In this document: in pieces, positions 50,325 to 59,253 of the stretch
Position numbering within the stretch: the first letter of the stretch is position 1
Layout of the letters: every line of letters starts with the position of its first letter
Notes under the pieces: model-generated
The model's input: only the letters and a program-made list of their open reading frames with translations
Databases searched by the model: none
What the model was told of the DNA's origin: nothing
Made by a program: the position numbers and the translations under genes
NCBI RefSeq assembly: GCF_036013915.1
Contig: NZ_CP107901.1
Coordinates: 177,243 to 241,242 of the forward strand
Direction of reading: 5' to 3'
DNA: 64,000 nt
Source: Streptomyces sp. NBC_00464
GTDB lineage: Bacteria > Actinomycetota > Actinomycetes > Streptomycetales > Streptomycetaceae

Positions 50325-50543
50325 CCGCTTTATGGCTGTCGTGACAACATGAACTTTGCCCACTGTTCTGAGTGCGGACGCCGCCGAGCCGGAATGCTGA
50401 GGAGTCCGAGCCGAGTTTGTCGACAGCCTGGGAGAGTCACTCAGTGTGAAGCCGGGGGCCTCGCGGTGGGCTCCGGCCTCTTCAACGTGCTGCCGGCGGT
50501 AGACGACGACCAGAGCAACGAGCGCGCCGACTCCAGCGACCAC
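50304..50543 (-). CDS. Possible small membrane protein
   Basis: A 79-codon frame from GTG 50543 whose start (MVAGVGALVALVVVYRRQ) forms one membrane helix followed by a positively charged edge. The rest is polar and ends inside the inverted repeat upstream of the ThiF-like gene. There is no clear ribosome site. It might be the degraded tail of a larger gene, since the frame stays open a few codons further upstream without a start. Weakly supported. Confidence 0.25.
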   Translation of the reverse strand: MVAGVGALVALVVVYRRQHVEEAGAHREAPGFTLSDSPRLSTNSARTPQHSGSAASALRTVGKVHVVTTAIKRAGTSEV

Positions 50544-50630
50544 CCCTACGAGCTCGTAACGCGATCATGAGCGGGGCACTTCGGGATCCTCGTGGGCTGC
50601 GCGCCGCGACGGGCGTGGCATCGTGTGCGG

Positions 50631-51122
50631 ATGAGTCACGTGAACAACGCTGCCCGTTCCTCCGAAGGCGCCTGGGTCTTCGGTCTGGAGGAGATCCCCG
50701 CCGCTGACGTGAGCGAGGACGGCTCGATGCAGCAGGTCGCTCCCGTCTTCGGTAGGACTCTGATCAGGGCCCCCGAGGACACGCCACAGGCTTTGCGATG
50801 GGCAGCGGAGGAGTTCGTTGACCAGTGCGGGCCTGACTGGGCAGTCTCGTCTGTGCTTCTGCAATGGCTCAGGATCGAGGCCGGCGACGAGCTGCTCCTG
50901 GGCGTGGAAAGCTGCGTCCTGGAGCGCGTCTCCGACGATCAGATTCGCCTTCACGCCAACTACAACCAATGGGACGATCTGGTCGTCCCTGTCTCAGTTG
51001 TTCGACGCATGCTGGTCGACATGGCGCACTTCATCGTCACGGAGGCCGGCCACCCGCTGCCTGCCTGGCGCATCAGGCGACTGGGAGAGCGGGACTGGAG
51101 CCGCAGGCGCGATGCCGAGTAG
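50631..51122 (+). CDS. Hypothetical protein
   Basis: A 163-residue acidic protein from ATG 50631; the ribosome site is weak (GTGTGCGG). It contains patterned helices and strands (for example WAVSSVLLQWLRIEAGDELLLGV, given here only as the region around residues 65-85) and a basic tail (RLGERDWSRRRD). No membrane segment, signal peptide or catalytic motif is visible and no family is recognised. Base composition is slightly lower in GC than the PKS. It is divergent from the RiPP operon and could be an immunity-type protein, but nothing shows that. Confidence 0.55.
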   Translation: MSHVNNAARSSEGAWVFGLEEIPAADVSEDGSMQQVAPVFGRTLIRAPEDTPQALRWAAEEFVDQCGPDWAVSSVLLQWLRIEAGDELLLGVESCVLERVSDDQIRLHANYNQWDDLVVPVSVVRRMLVDMAHFIVTEAGHPLPAWRIRRLGERDWSRRRDAE

Positions 51123-51165
51123 GTCGACACGCGCGACCTTGACCCAATTCTTCCCATCGTGGTGA

Positions 51166-51954
51166 TCACTCACTTGTCTTCTTGAGCCGCCGCCGGCAGA
51201 TGAGGCTGAAGGCGAGGGAGACGAAGGCGTCGTGGAGTTCGGTGCGGCGTTTGAAGCGGTGAAGCAGGGCGAAGGTCTGCTCGACGACGTAGCGGAGTTT
51301 GCCCAGGCCCTTGATGTTGGGTGACCTCTTGCGGGAGATGACGGACAGGATCTGTCGGTGACGCAACTCGTCGCGGTGGGCACTGGAGTCGTAGCCCTTG
51401 TCACCGAGCAGGTCTTTTGGTCGTCGGCGGGGCCGGCGTCGGGGCGGCCCGCGATGGGCGGGATGCCGTCGACGAGGGCGAGGGTCTGGGTGACGTCATT
51501 GACATCGGCCGCGGTGGTGATGACTTTGAGTGGGGTGCCGCGTCCGTCGCAGATCAGGTGGTGTTTGCTGCCTGTCTTCTGCCGGTCGACTGGCGACGGG
51601 CCGGCGTCGGGCCCCCTTTTTCGCGCGGATGTGGGAGCCATCCCCGCACGCGCGCGACCAGTCGAGTTCGCCGGCCGCGTTCAGTTCGGCGAGCAGGATC
51701 CGGTGCAGTCGGTCGAAAACCCTTGCCTTCTGCCATCGGTCCAGGCGACGCCAGCACGTCTGCCCTGAGCCGAACCCCATCTCCAGCGGCAGCAGTTGCC
51801 AGGCTACGTCGTTGTAAAGGACGAACAGAATGCCCTGCAGACAGAGCCGGTCCGACACCGGCCGAGGCCCCGGTGACCGCTCCGGCCACGGCGGCAGCAA
51901 CGGCTCTATCAGAGCCCACAACTCATCGTCCACGATCCACGGTCGAGTACCCAC
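51166..51954 (-). pseudogene. IS5-family transposase, frameshifted
   Basis: Transposase of the IS427-like IS5 subgroup spread over three frames. The N-terminal part (51954 to about 51620) starts MGTRPWIVDDELWALIEPLL and ends at an AAAAAGGGGG slippery run, where such elements make a programmed shift. The central DDE part follows (GSKHHLICDGRGTPLKV). Near 51412 a second shift occurs, after which GDKGYDSSAHRDELRH and a C-terminal YVVEQTFALLHRFKRR block continue in another frame. The first shift is probably natural; the second is a lesion or sequencing error. Terminal repeats were not resolved. Confidence 0.85.
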
Positions 51955-52281
51955 ACCCTCACGAACGGCCGAATCGTCACACTGGTAACGCCCAAGCAGG
52001 ACACTTCAACAAGATCGTGAGCCTTTTCCAACCTCACGTTGAGGTGTGTTGGGGGACAGAGGCTGCCTGGACCATCGTTGCGATGCCACCTGCCGGAGTG
52101 AGCGCGACCCGATCCGCTGCCTGCGCCTTCGATCCTCGCCGGCGTCTCGCCCCTGGCAGGCGGTGCCACCACTGTCGCCCAGGGTTCGCTCCGGATTCTG
52201 GATCGGGCCCCGCAGGCAGGCGCGTGGTGCCCCCGCAACGCGCCTTGCGAGAATGCTGCCTGCACGCATGTTCGATCGGGG

Positions 52282-52839
52282 GTGGGTTCGTTGGTCTGGT
52301 TCGCGGAGAGGTTCCTCTGGGACGGGGAGCGTCCTGAGTGGGCGTGGGTCCCATCGAAGTCCGTGGGGCCCATACGGTTTGGTCAGAGCAAGGAGGAAGT
52401 CTCAGCCGCTCTGGGCGAGCCGATCACGGGGTGGGGCGAGATGTATGCGCGTTGGTATCCCTTCTCCGGAGTTGGCATCGACACCTACTACGACCAGGAG
52501 TCCCAGACCTTGGCTGCAGTGGCTGTTGACGCCTGCCGGGGCCCCCAGGTCAGCCTCGACGGCACTCCTCTGGTTGGCCGGCTGCCCTCGGAACTCGAAC
52601 CCTGGCTTGAGGAGACCGCGTCAACACTTGAGGATCCGACTCTGCCCGAGTATGTCGACGGGCTGCGCTTCGGGCCCCGCGGGGAGCCGTATCTCCTCAG
52701 TCTGGGATTGATCCTGCGCTGCCAGCAGAACGGTGACCACGCCCGCTGTCGCCCCGTGTTCCTTGCTCCTCAGTGGGCCATGCGAGGCCAGGAATGGATC
52801 GAGGACTTGGTTCCCGAGAGGGAGTGGCTGACGTATTGA
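52282..52839 (+). CDS. Hypothetical protein
   Basis: A protein of about 185 residues from GTG 52282. Near residue 30 it has the motif GPIRFGQSKEEVSAALGEP, a glycine-turn-helix pattern reminiscent of the small BamE/SmpA-like domain and of some bacterial immunity-protein families, followed by a Trp- and Tyr-rich beta region. No signal peptide or membrane segment is visible. It lies between two transposase remnants, and no neighbour suggests a pathway. Function unknown. Confidence 0.5.
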   Translation: MGSLVWFAERFLWDGERPEWAWVPSKSVGPIRFGQSKEEVSAALGEPITGWGEMYARWYPFSGVGIDTYYDQESQTLAAVAVDACRGPQVSLDGTPLVGRLPSELEPWLEETASTLEDPTLPEYVDGLRFGPRGEPYLLSLGLILRCQQNGDHARCRPVFLAPQWAMRGQEWIEDLVPEREWLTY

Positions 52840-52947
52840 ACCGCTTCGTGACGGGTGGTTGGGTCTGCTGCCCCTGCGGCGGGCATGAAGAATGTTCCTG
52901 GTAGACGGGTTCCCGACCATGATCACCAGCCCGCCAGGAGCTTTCGC

Positions 52948-53220
52948 GTGCTTGTCTACCCGTCCGGCATTGATCTGTCCAGCCGCCCCCTGCAACACCT
53001 CTCCGGTCTTCTCGCAGGTCACCGCCGTCGGATCGGCTCCCGGTGGCGTCGCCTCACCTGTGGCCGGCAGTCCCTGCTCGTCCTGGCCCACCTGCGCTGC
53101 GGCGACACCTACGCCCGTCTCGCAGCGGGTTTCCGCGTCGGGATCGCGAGGTCTACCGGTACATACGCGAGGCCGTTGACCTCATGGCCGCTCTCGCGCC
53201 CACGCTAGAACGGGCCATGA
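52948..53220 (+). pseudogene. N-terminal fragment of an IS5-type transposase
   Basis: GTG 52948 opens a frame with PLQHLSGLLAGHRRRIGSRW and LRCGDTYARLAAGF, typical of the helix-turn-helix start of IS5-type transposases. Near 53145 the match moves to another frame ([18 protein letters not shown]) and stops by 53220. The DDE domain is missing, so this is a truncated, frameshifted remnant. It ends right beside the inverted-repeat array at 53255. Confidence 0.7.
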
Positions 53221-53254
53221 CAGATCGAATGTCCGACGACGCCCGTCTGGCCTC

Positions 53255-53337
53255 GTCCGGACACTGTCCGCGGACACGGACACTGTCGGGACACAAATGT
53301 CCGGACAGATGGTCGTGTCCGCGGACAGTGTCCGGAC
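53255..53337. repeat. Perfect 24-bp inverted repeat made of TGTCCGGACA-type units
   Basis: Arms 53255-53278 and 53314-53337 are exact reverse complements, separated by 35 bp. Each arm contains GTCCGGACA and TGTCCGCGGACA units that are themselves palindromic. The spacer has another TGTCCGGACA (53299-53308), and related copies continue to about 53397 (TTCGGACACGGTGTCCGG). The array resembles iterons or a multi-site operator; no replication or partition gene is adjacent. Confidence 0.75.
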
Positions 53338-53561
53338 ACGAACCCTGTATGCCGGGGACCCCCTGGTAGGACAGGGTGTTCGGACACGGTGTCCGGCCTC
53401 TGTACTACGTCATGGCCAGGCCGTACTACACCACCGAGTGCTGGTAATACCCCCGTATCCGACGCCCGTCGTCAGGCGTCGTCGAGGTACCTGATCAGTC
53501 GAAGCCACGGCAGTGTCCGGACAGCCCTCGAAGCCTCCTCGGTTGTCCGCCATCTCTCAGC

Positions 53562-53879
53562 ACGGATGACAAGACCGCGGGCCGAATCTTCAGCGGCCTG
53601 TACGACCGCTATATCGACAGCGAGGTTGGAGAGCCTCCTTCCGAACGCATAGCGACCTACGTGGCTGCGTTGCTTGAGCGGTGGTGCGACCTCACCGAGG
53701 ATGAGGAGGACGCCTCGCCCTGGTCAACCGGGCCGTTGATCCGCGAAGCCAGTGGTCCGCTGATCTACTTCCCCATGCGCTGGAGCATGGCCGAGGAGGC
53801 GTCCGCGTACGCGGCGGCCGTGGCGGGGTCCATGGACCTGGTCTGCTTCGACGTACAGCAGAACCGGCTCAGGCCGTGA
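53562..53879 (+). pseudogene. C-terminal fragment of a hypothetical protein family
   Basis: An open frame ending at TGA 53879 shows TAGRIFSGLYDRYIDSEVGE, then ERIATYVAALLERWCDL, SPWSTGPL and a LVCFDVQQNRLRP end. This order is familiar from a widespread Streptomyces family of unknown function whose full-length members have an additional N-terminal domain. No start codon with a ribosome site lies at the beginning of the similarity, and upstream sequence is the repeat array. The gene therefore looks truncated by rearrangement. Its last codons overlap the end of the adjacent IS transposase gene. Confidence 0.55.
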
Positions 53880-54689
53880 GTGGGACAGCCAATCGGCGAT
53901 AGCAGATGAAGGCTGCGGCTATGCCGACGAAGGCGAGGAAGTGCTCGGGCTTTCGTTCGTAGCGGCGGTGGAGGCGGCGGCAGCCGGACAGCCAGGAAAC
54001 GGTTCGTTCGACGACCCATCGGTGGCGGCCGAGCCGTTGCGAGGACTCGATGCCTCTCCGGGCGATGCGATGGCGTATGCCGCGTCCGCGGAGCCATCGC
54101 CGCAGGTGGTCGTAGTCGTAGCCCTTGTCCGCATGCAGCTTCGCGGGGCGCCTGCGGCGCGGGCCGCGGCGGGAGCGGATGGGTGGGATGCCTCGGATGA
54201 GCGGTTCCAGGCCCTGGCTGTCGTGCATGTTGGCGCCGGAGATACCCAGCGACAGTGGCAGTCCGTTCCGGTCCGTGACCAGATGGATTTTCGATCCCAA
54301 CTTGCCACGGTCGGTCGGATTCGGTCCCGTCAGAAGCCCCCTTTTGCCGCCCGGACGCTGACCGAGTCGATCGCGCACCGCGACCAGTCCAACCCACCCC
54401 GGGCCCCGAGCTCGTCCAGGACCACGCGGTGGAGCCGGGCCCAGACCCGGTCCGCGCTCCACTGGGCGAACCGCCGATAGACCGTCTGCCAGGCCGGCCC
54501 GAACACCGGTGGGAGCTGTCTCCGCGTACACCCCGAAGTGGCCACGAAGACGACCGCAGCCAGAACTTCACGGTCACCGGCCCGACGTCGGCCCCCGCCC
54601 TGCGGACGCCGCACCTCCGTGGGCGGCACCACTCGCTGGAACAACTCCCACAACTCATCCGGCACCAGCCGCTCAACCAGATCCGTCAT
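53869..54689 (-). mobile_element. IS5-family insertion sequence transposase (two-frame)
   Basis: The first frame starts at ATG 54689 (MTDLVERLVPDELWELF) and runs to an AAAAGGGGG run near 54335. The second frame carries the DDE part (GKLGSKIHLVTDRNGLPLSL, LHADKGYDYDHLRRWL) and ends with RWVVERTVSWLSGCRRLHRRYE and a stop at 53869. Translation through the slippery run gives a full transposase of about 270 residues, so the element may still be active. Exact ends were not resolved. A C-terminal copy of a close relative lies at 56620-56808. Confidence 0.88.
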
Positions 54690-54797
54690 GCACAGGCCAA
54701 CGAGCGTGCACGCCATAAGAAACGAAGTCTTAAAGAGCGTTTTGTCCTGGCCAGGGCGTTTGATAACTGGCGCGATGTTGGCCGCTTTGGTCGGCCC

Positions 54798-55220
54798 GTG
54801 CCGGCGTGTGAGGATCCGCCTGTGGAGTGTGATGTGTGCGGGCGGTCGATGTGGCGGTGGCCGGTACCACCGACGGCCTGGGAAGAGGAGATCTGGTCCT
54901 GTTCCTGGTGCCATGCGGCCACCCATGTGGGCGGCGAGTGGTTCGAGATTTCGCGCCCGCCGTATCTGCCCCTGGGGATGCGCTGGGAGAAGGCTGTCGC
55001 GGATGGCCTTGCCTCTGGTGTCTCCCACGCGTTCGGCATCTTCGACAAGACGCTGTGCGGCATTCAGGAAGCCGGCATGTCACCGTCCGACTACTCGTGG
55101 CTGCCGGAACGGGGAGATGCGTGCGGCGCCTGTCGGGAAGCGGCGAGTCTCATCGATAGCCGCTGGCCGCGGTCGATGAGGAGTGAGGATGCGCGGGTCA
55201 CCGTGGCCCGGCGGCTATGA
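54798..55220 (+). CDS. Hypothetical zinc-ribbon-like protein
   Basis: The frame is open far upstream, through the IS element. Coding similarity in style begins near GTG 54798, with GTG 54822 as an alternative, giving about 140 residues. Cys pairs CDVC and CSWC, 25 residues apart, form a probable zinc ribbon, and a later CGAC lies near the C-terminus. The end (DACGACREAASLIDSRWP) overlaps the neighbouring transposase stop by 6 bp. The promoter has probably been displaced by the IS insertion. Function unknown. Confidence 0.5.
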   Translation: MPACEDPPVECDVCGRSMWRWPVPPTAWEEEIWSCSWCHAATHVGGEWFEISRPPYLPLGMRWEKAVADGLASGVSHAFGIFDKTLCGIQEAGMSPSDYSWLPERGDACGACREAASLIDSRWPRSMRSEDARVTVARRL

Positions 55221-56057
55221 GTCCTTCCAGTTCGGAGTCGACTCTCGGGTGAGCCTGCGGCTCATCAGGTCGATCATCGCGAGGTGGATCATCGCTTCGG
55301 AGCGATGGGGGTGGGTTTCGTAGTCGCGGGCGAGGCGGCGGTGGTGCATGAGCCATCCGAAGGTCCGCTCGACGACCCAGCGTCGCGGAATCACCTTGAA
55401 GCCCTTGTGAGCGGGGTCGCGGCGGGTGATTTCGACGTCGATGCCGAGGCGGGCGCCGTGGTCGATGACCTTGGTGCGGTAGCCCGTGTCGGCCCACGCC
55501 TTCGTGACACGCGGATGGTCTGCGGCGATGCTCGAGAGAACCTGAATGCCGCCGACGTTGTCGGAAACGTTGGCGGCTGTGACCAGCACGGCCAGGAGGA
55601 GGCCGAGCGTGTCGACGCCGATGTGCCGTTTGCGGCCCGCGATCTTCTTGCCCGCGTCGATGCCCTGGTCGGCCGCGGGCACATTGGCCGAGGTCTTGAT
55701 GCTTTGGGCGTCCAGGACGCAGGCGCTCGGATCGGCGTCACGGCCTTCGGCCTCCCGGACCAGTCGCCGCAGGAGACCGTTGAGCTGGTCGAAGACCTCG
55801 TCCTTCTGCCAGGCGGCGAAGTACCCGTAAACCGTCTCCCATGGGGCGAAGTCGTGCGGCAGGTACCGCCAGGGGATCCCGGTCCGGTCGACGTAGAGGA
55901 TGGCGTCCATGATCCGGCGCAGATCGTGTTCGGGCGGTCGGCCGATGTCCAGTCCCTTTCCTCTTCGCTCGGCCCGCCAGGCTGTCAGAGTTGGTTCCAG
56001 CAGTTGCCAACGGGCATCGGACAGGTCACTCGGATAGGGCCGCTGCTTACGAGGCAT
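55215..56057 (-). mobile_element. IS5-family transposase (complete)
   Basis: A 280-residue transposase in one frame from ATG 56057 (MPRKQRPYPSDLSDARWQLL). It has the DUF4096-type N-terminal domain, the first catalytic Asp in VLDAQSIKTSANV, the second Asp near KAWADTGYRTKV, and the Glu in PRRWVVERTFGWLMHHRRLARDY. Length and all three DDE blocks are complete, so the element may be functional. It belongs to a different IS5 subgroup from the two-frame elements on either side. Confidence 0.92.
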
Positions 56058-56260
56058 GTTTCTGTAGTACCGATGGCCGCCGCCCTGCCACAGGGCGCAA
56101 ACCGGTGCGAACGGGGGCGCGTTGGGATCAGACAGGAGCGAAGGGACCGAAACGGGCCCTCGAAAGCCGTCATCCGCCTCACCTGTCACAAACACGTCTA
56201 CTGCCCCAGCCGACCCGAAGCGGTCCGTTAACTAAACGGCAATGAAGCACCCCTGTAGGG

Positions 56261-56285
56261 ACAAAACGCTCTTTTAGAGGGCGTT
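56261..56285 (-). terminator. Intrinsic terminator after the small frameshifted gene
   Basis: On the minus strand, stem AACGCCCTCT pairs with AGAGCGTT around a short A-rich loop and is followed by TTTTG, giving a classic stem plus T-run directly after the TGA at 56286. Confidence 0.7.
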
Positions 56286-56623
56286 TCATTTGGTGGCTTT
56301 CGGGTTGCCAGCCGATACGTACAGAGCCAGTTGATGCAGCCGTTGGTAGTAGCGGAGCCCTCTGGCTCGGTGAGCAACGGCAGGACCTGGTCCAGGTCCT
56401 CGATGCAGTCGCGGAGAGTCCCGAGGCGCTTCGTGTCGAGAGCCCCGCCGTTGTTCAACCAGACGGACACGCACCCGGCGATGTCTGCGTCGAGCAGGAC
56501 CATGTCGGTGCCTGCCAGTTCCGCGCCACGTAGCGTGGCGGGGAAACGCGCGGCCAGGTGCTCCTGCCACAGGCAGGCAGCGGCGGCTTCAGGCTCCGCA
56601 GTTCTCTTCACACACCTCATCAT
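56286..56623 (-). pseudogene. Small hypothetical protein, frameshifted near its C-terminus
   Basis: ATG 56623 (or 56620) opens MMRCVKRTAEPEAAAACLW, followed by FPATLRGAELAGTDMVLLDA and LRDCIEDLDQVLPLLTEPEG. The natural continuation YYQRLHQLALYVSAGNPK then appears in the next frame and ends at TGA 56286, directly before an intrinsic terminator. A single-base shift near 56355 therefore separates the two parts. The protein type is common in Streptomyces but has no known function. Confidence 0.6.
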
Positions 56624-56808
56624 CGTGCAGTGTCCTCCCGGCGGAGCGTTCTCGGCCTCCCGAGTCGGCGGTGACAGATGAGGGTCGCAGCTATGCCGAC
56701 GAAGGCGAGGAAGTGCTCGGGCTTGCGTTCGTAGCGGCGGTGGAGGCGTCTGCAACCGGCCAGCCAGGAAACGGTTCGTTCGACGACCCAGCGGTGCCGG
56801 CCAGGGCC
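56620..56808 (-). pseudogene. C-terminal fragment of an IS5-family transposase
   Basis: The frame reads HRWVVERTVSWLAGCRRLHR and then ERKPEHFLAFVGIAATLICH, the C-terminal helix block of the same transposase type as at 53869-54689. Everything upstream is missing; the fragment is cut by an ISAs1 end at about 56808. Confidence 0.8.
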
Positions 56809-56911
56809 TCGGCAAAGTGGTGCTTCGTCCGGATTGGTGATCATGCGATCCCGAGGAGAGTGAGGGGCCGGTGGGGCTTCTCGCGTTGCGTCGCAGGTCG
56901 GCGGCGATGTT
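56808..56911 (-). repeat. Remnant of the ISAs1 right end (inverted copy)
   Basis: About 100 bp match, in inverted orientation, the 3' end of the complete ISAs1 element at 60378-60483 (last codons of the transposase, through the GATCACCAATCCGGACGAAG tract to the CCCTGG end). It faces the intact element across the MFS/MerR pair. Confidence 0.8.
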
Positions 56912-57241
56912 TCTCGGGTACTCACCGCAGTCGTTCTGGGGGCTGTGGCTTCCGGGGCTGGATGGGGATGCTCCGGAAGCCACAGCATGGGCGGCACCGC
57001 CCGTGACGCGGCGAAGGCTGGCGCCCCGCGCGCCCTGACGGTCACCGATACGATCGATGCGTTCCGCCAGTCACCACCGTTGCCCGCGAAACCCGTCCCC
57101 CGCCGCACGGACGCTCTCCCTGGTACGGCGGCCGTTACAACCGCCTCCCCCACTGCTTCTGCGGCGGAGCGATCCTGTGCACCTGCGCTTCCGAGGTCGT
57201 CACCTTCTCGGACAACGTCGGTGGGCTCAGCTCCGGAATTC

Positions 57242-58435
57242 TCACTGGTGACGGGCCCTGCCCCGGAGTCCGTTGACCACCAGTCCGAAGGTGGCTGCGG
57301 CGATGACCGCAGCGGCGACGGCGGGTAGGGCCCCGGCTTGCCAGTTGTCGAGTACTGCCCCGCCGAGCGTCGCCCCGGTGGCGATACCGAGGTTGAGTAC
57401 GGTGATGCCGATCGCCCCGGAGGCGGCCTCCCGACCGGGGGAGGCGATCCGTAGCAGGTGCATCTGGAAGACCGGTGGCAGCAACCCGATGAGTACGCCC
57501 CAGCCTGCGATCACCACGACTGCCACGGAGAGATGGAGATCGAGTAGGAGCAGTGAGGCGGCGCTGCCGGCGAAGGCGGCACTGACCCAGCTGAGCGCCT
57601 GCCGCGGGAACCGGTCGGAGAGTGATCCGGCCCCGATGGTGCCGACCACCCCGGCCGCTCCGAAGACGAACAGCAGTATGCCGCTGGTGGCGTTTTCGTA
57701 ACCGCCGAACTGTTTGAGCAGCGGTGCGATGTACGTGTAGAGCAGGAAGTGGCCGGTGATGACGAGCCCTCCGGCCAGCGCGACGCCGAGTACGGTCCAC
57801 AGTGCCGGGTCTCGGCCTTCCTGCCGCACGGCTGGCTGGGGCGCGTCTGAAAGCGGCAGGGAACGGATACCCAGGGCCGCCAGCGCGAGCAGCGCCGCCA
57901 ATGCGCCGAAGGAGACCCGCCACCCGAGCGCGACGCCGGCGGTAGCGCCGAGCGGAATGCCGACGATGCTGGCCATCGCGGGACCGGCCAGCACGACCGA
58001 GACGGCCCGGCCGGTCCGCGCCGGCGGGACGAGTGTGGCCACCGTTGGCACGAGCAGCGACCAGAAGAGGCCGTGCGCGGCAGCAGCGGTGATACGGCTG
58101 GTGAGCGCCCACCCGTACGAGGGGGCGAGTGCGGTGCCGGTGGTCGCGAGGGCGAGTAGCAGCAGAATGAGGGTGAAGAGCCGTCGGCGCGGTACCCGTG
58201 CGGTCAGCCGGGTCAGCGGGACGCTGGCTACGGCGATCGTCAGTGCCCATGCGCCGACCAGTCCGCCGGCGGTCGCGGGTGTGATGTCCAGGCCGTCGCT
58301 GAGCTGCAGCAGCATGCTCGCGGGCAGCAGTTCGGTGGTGACAGTGGCGAAGGCCGCGCCCGAGAGAAGGAGCAGTGCTCCCCAGGGCAACCTGGGCGGC
58401 GCTTCCGCAGCAATTTCGGTGGGTTGAGTACTCAT
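57242..58435 (-). CDS. MFS transporter (drug:H+ antiporter type)
   Basis: A 397-residue, 12-helix major facilitator protein. Start ATG 58435 (MSTQPTEIA) is preferred to upstream frames. Features include a TTELLPASMLLQLSDGLDIT start typical of arabinose/chloramphenicol-type exporters, the motif-A region RLTARVPRRRLFTL after helix 2, and a second LSDRFPRQAL in the other half. It probably exports small drugs or sugars. It is divergent from a MerR-type regulator whose dyad overlaps the promoter, and the pair is bracketed by ISAs1 sequence. Confidence 0.9.
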   Translation of the reverse strand: MSTQPTEIAAEAPPRLPWGALLLLSGAAFATVTTELLPASMLLQLSDGLDITPATAGGLVGAWALTIAVASVPLTRLTARVPRRRLFTLILLLLALATTGTALAPSYGWALTSRITAAAAHGLFWSLLVPTVATLVPPARTGRAVSVVLAGPAMASIVGIPLGATAGVALGWRVSFGALAALLALAALGIRSLPLSDAPQPAVRQEGRDPALWTVLGVALAGGLVITGHFLLYTYIAPLLKQFGGYENATSGILLFVFGAAGVVGTIGAGSLSDRFPRQALSWVSAAFAGSAASLLLLDLHLSVAVVVIAGWGVLIGLLPPVFQMHLLRIASPGREAASGAIGITVLNLGIATGATLGGAVLDNWQAGALPAVAAAVIAAATFGLVVNGLRGRARHQ

Positions 58436-58452
58436 GGTCGGTACCGTAAAGT

Positions 58453-58470
58453 CTCTCATTCATGTGAGAG
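58453..58470. promoter_or_regulatory. MerR-type operator in the divergent promoter
   Basis: CTCTCA (58453-58458) and TGAGAG (58465-58470) form a dyad with a 6-bp centre. On the minus strand a TTGACT -35 candidate is followed about 18-20 bp later by a TTTACG/TACGGT -10 candidate, the lengthened spacer expected of MerR-activated promoters, leading into the MFS gene. Confidence 0.65.
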
Positions 58471-58484
58471 TCAAGGAGCGGTTC

Positions 58485-58874
58485 ATGAGGATCGGTGAGC
58501 TGTCCAAGCGCACCCGGATTCCGATCCGGATGCTGCGGTACTACGAGGAGCGGGGGCTGTTGAGGCCGGAGCGCGCACCGAGCGGCTACCGGCACTATCA
58601 GGAGGCGGACGTCGAACAGGCAACGCTGGTGAGCAGCCTGGTCAGATCAGGGCTGCCGACCAGACTGATCCTGCCGCTGCTCCAGAAGAACCAACTGAAC
58701 CAGGTGGACGGGGACGAAGCAGACGACGGAGACGACCTGGTCGCACTGTTCGACGCCGAATTCGCCCGCCTCGACAGCCAGGTCAAATGCCTGAGCTTCA
58801 GCCGGAACGCCGTCCAGAAGCACCTGCGACGCCTCCGCACCAACCGGGTCAATCAAGAATCAACGGTCGCCTGA
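58485..58874 (+). CDS. MerR family transcriptional regulator
   Basis: A 129-residue MerR protein. Start ATG 58485 follows AAGGAG; longer upstream frames cross the operator. The N-terminal winged helix is standard: MRIGELSKRTRIPIRMLRYY, then EERGLLRPERAPSGYRHY. The C-terminal part is a dimerisation helix with an acidic stretch (GDEADDGDD). No metal-binding Cys pair is visible, so it probably senses an organic ligand. Divergent orientation and the shared dyad indicate control of the MFS exporter. Confidence 0.92.
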   Translation: MRIGELSKRTRIPIRMLRYYEERGLLRPERAPSGYRHYQEADVEQATLVSSLVRSGLPTRLILPLLQKNQLNQVDGDEADDGDDLVALFDAEFARLDSQVKCLSFSRNAVQKHLRRLRTNRVNQESTVA

Positions 58875-59253
58875 GCCGCTCAACCACCGTGCGCACAGCG
58901 GATGGTGGCTTCGAGGTGCTCAGATTGTCGGCCTTCCGCCTCATGCAGAATGCCGCCGGCCAACGCCCGGGCAAGCACGCGTGGTCCGGTGAAGGTGCTG
59001 GGCGTCCTCGACCACCACGGGCAGTTGAGCTTCATAGCCCTGCAACCCGCCGGCCATGACAGCGTCGCGGCCGGATCCACTGCGGCCGGCAACTCTCGAT
59101 CCAGAAGTTGAACACGCGAAGATCCTCTCGGGGCGTCGCAAGTCCCGAACGTCCCTCGTTGCCGCCAGCCGTGTCAGGGTGGACAGAACCGACGCAGGCA
59201 CCGAATTCCATGATCATGTGAGTGTCGAGTTCCCATGACCCCTGCGGAAGACC
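58875..59253 (+). other. Region between MerR gene and ISAs1 transposase
   Basis: About 380 bp without a supported gene. It should contain the left end of the ISAs1 element. A CAGGGTGGACAG sequence at about 59177 resembles the CAGGGTC-type end seen (as GACCCTG) at the right side, but the full terminal repeat could not be matched by eye. Confidence 0.4.

Noticed and set aside
54727..56275. 16-bp inverted match (AAAGAGCGTTTTGTCC at 54727-54742 and its complement at 56260-56275) as ends of one composite element
   Set aside because: The right copy is part of an intrinsic terminator of the small gene at 56286. The left copy may be a related terminator or IS edge, and no target duplication was seen.
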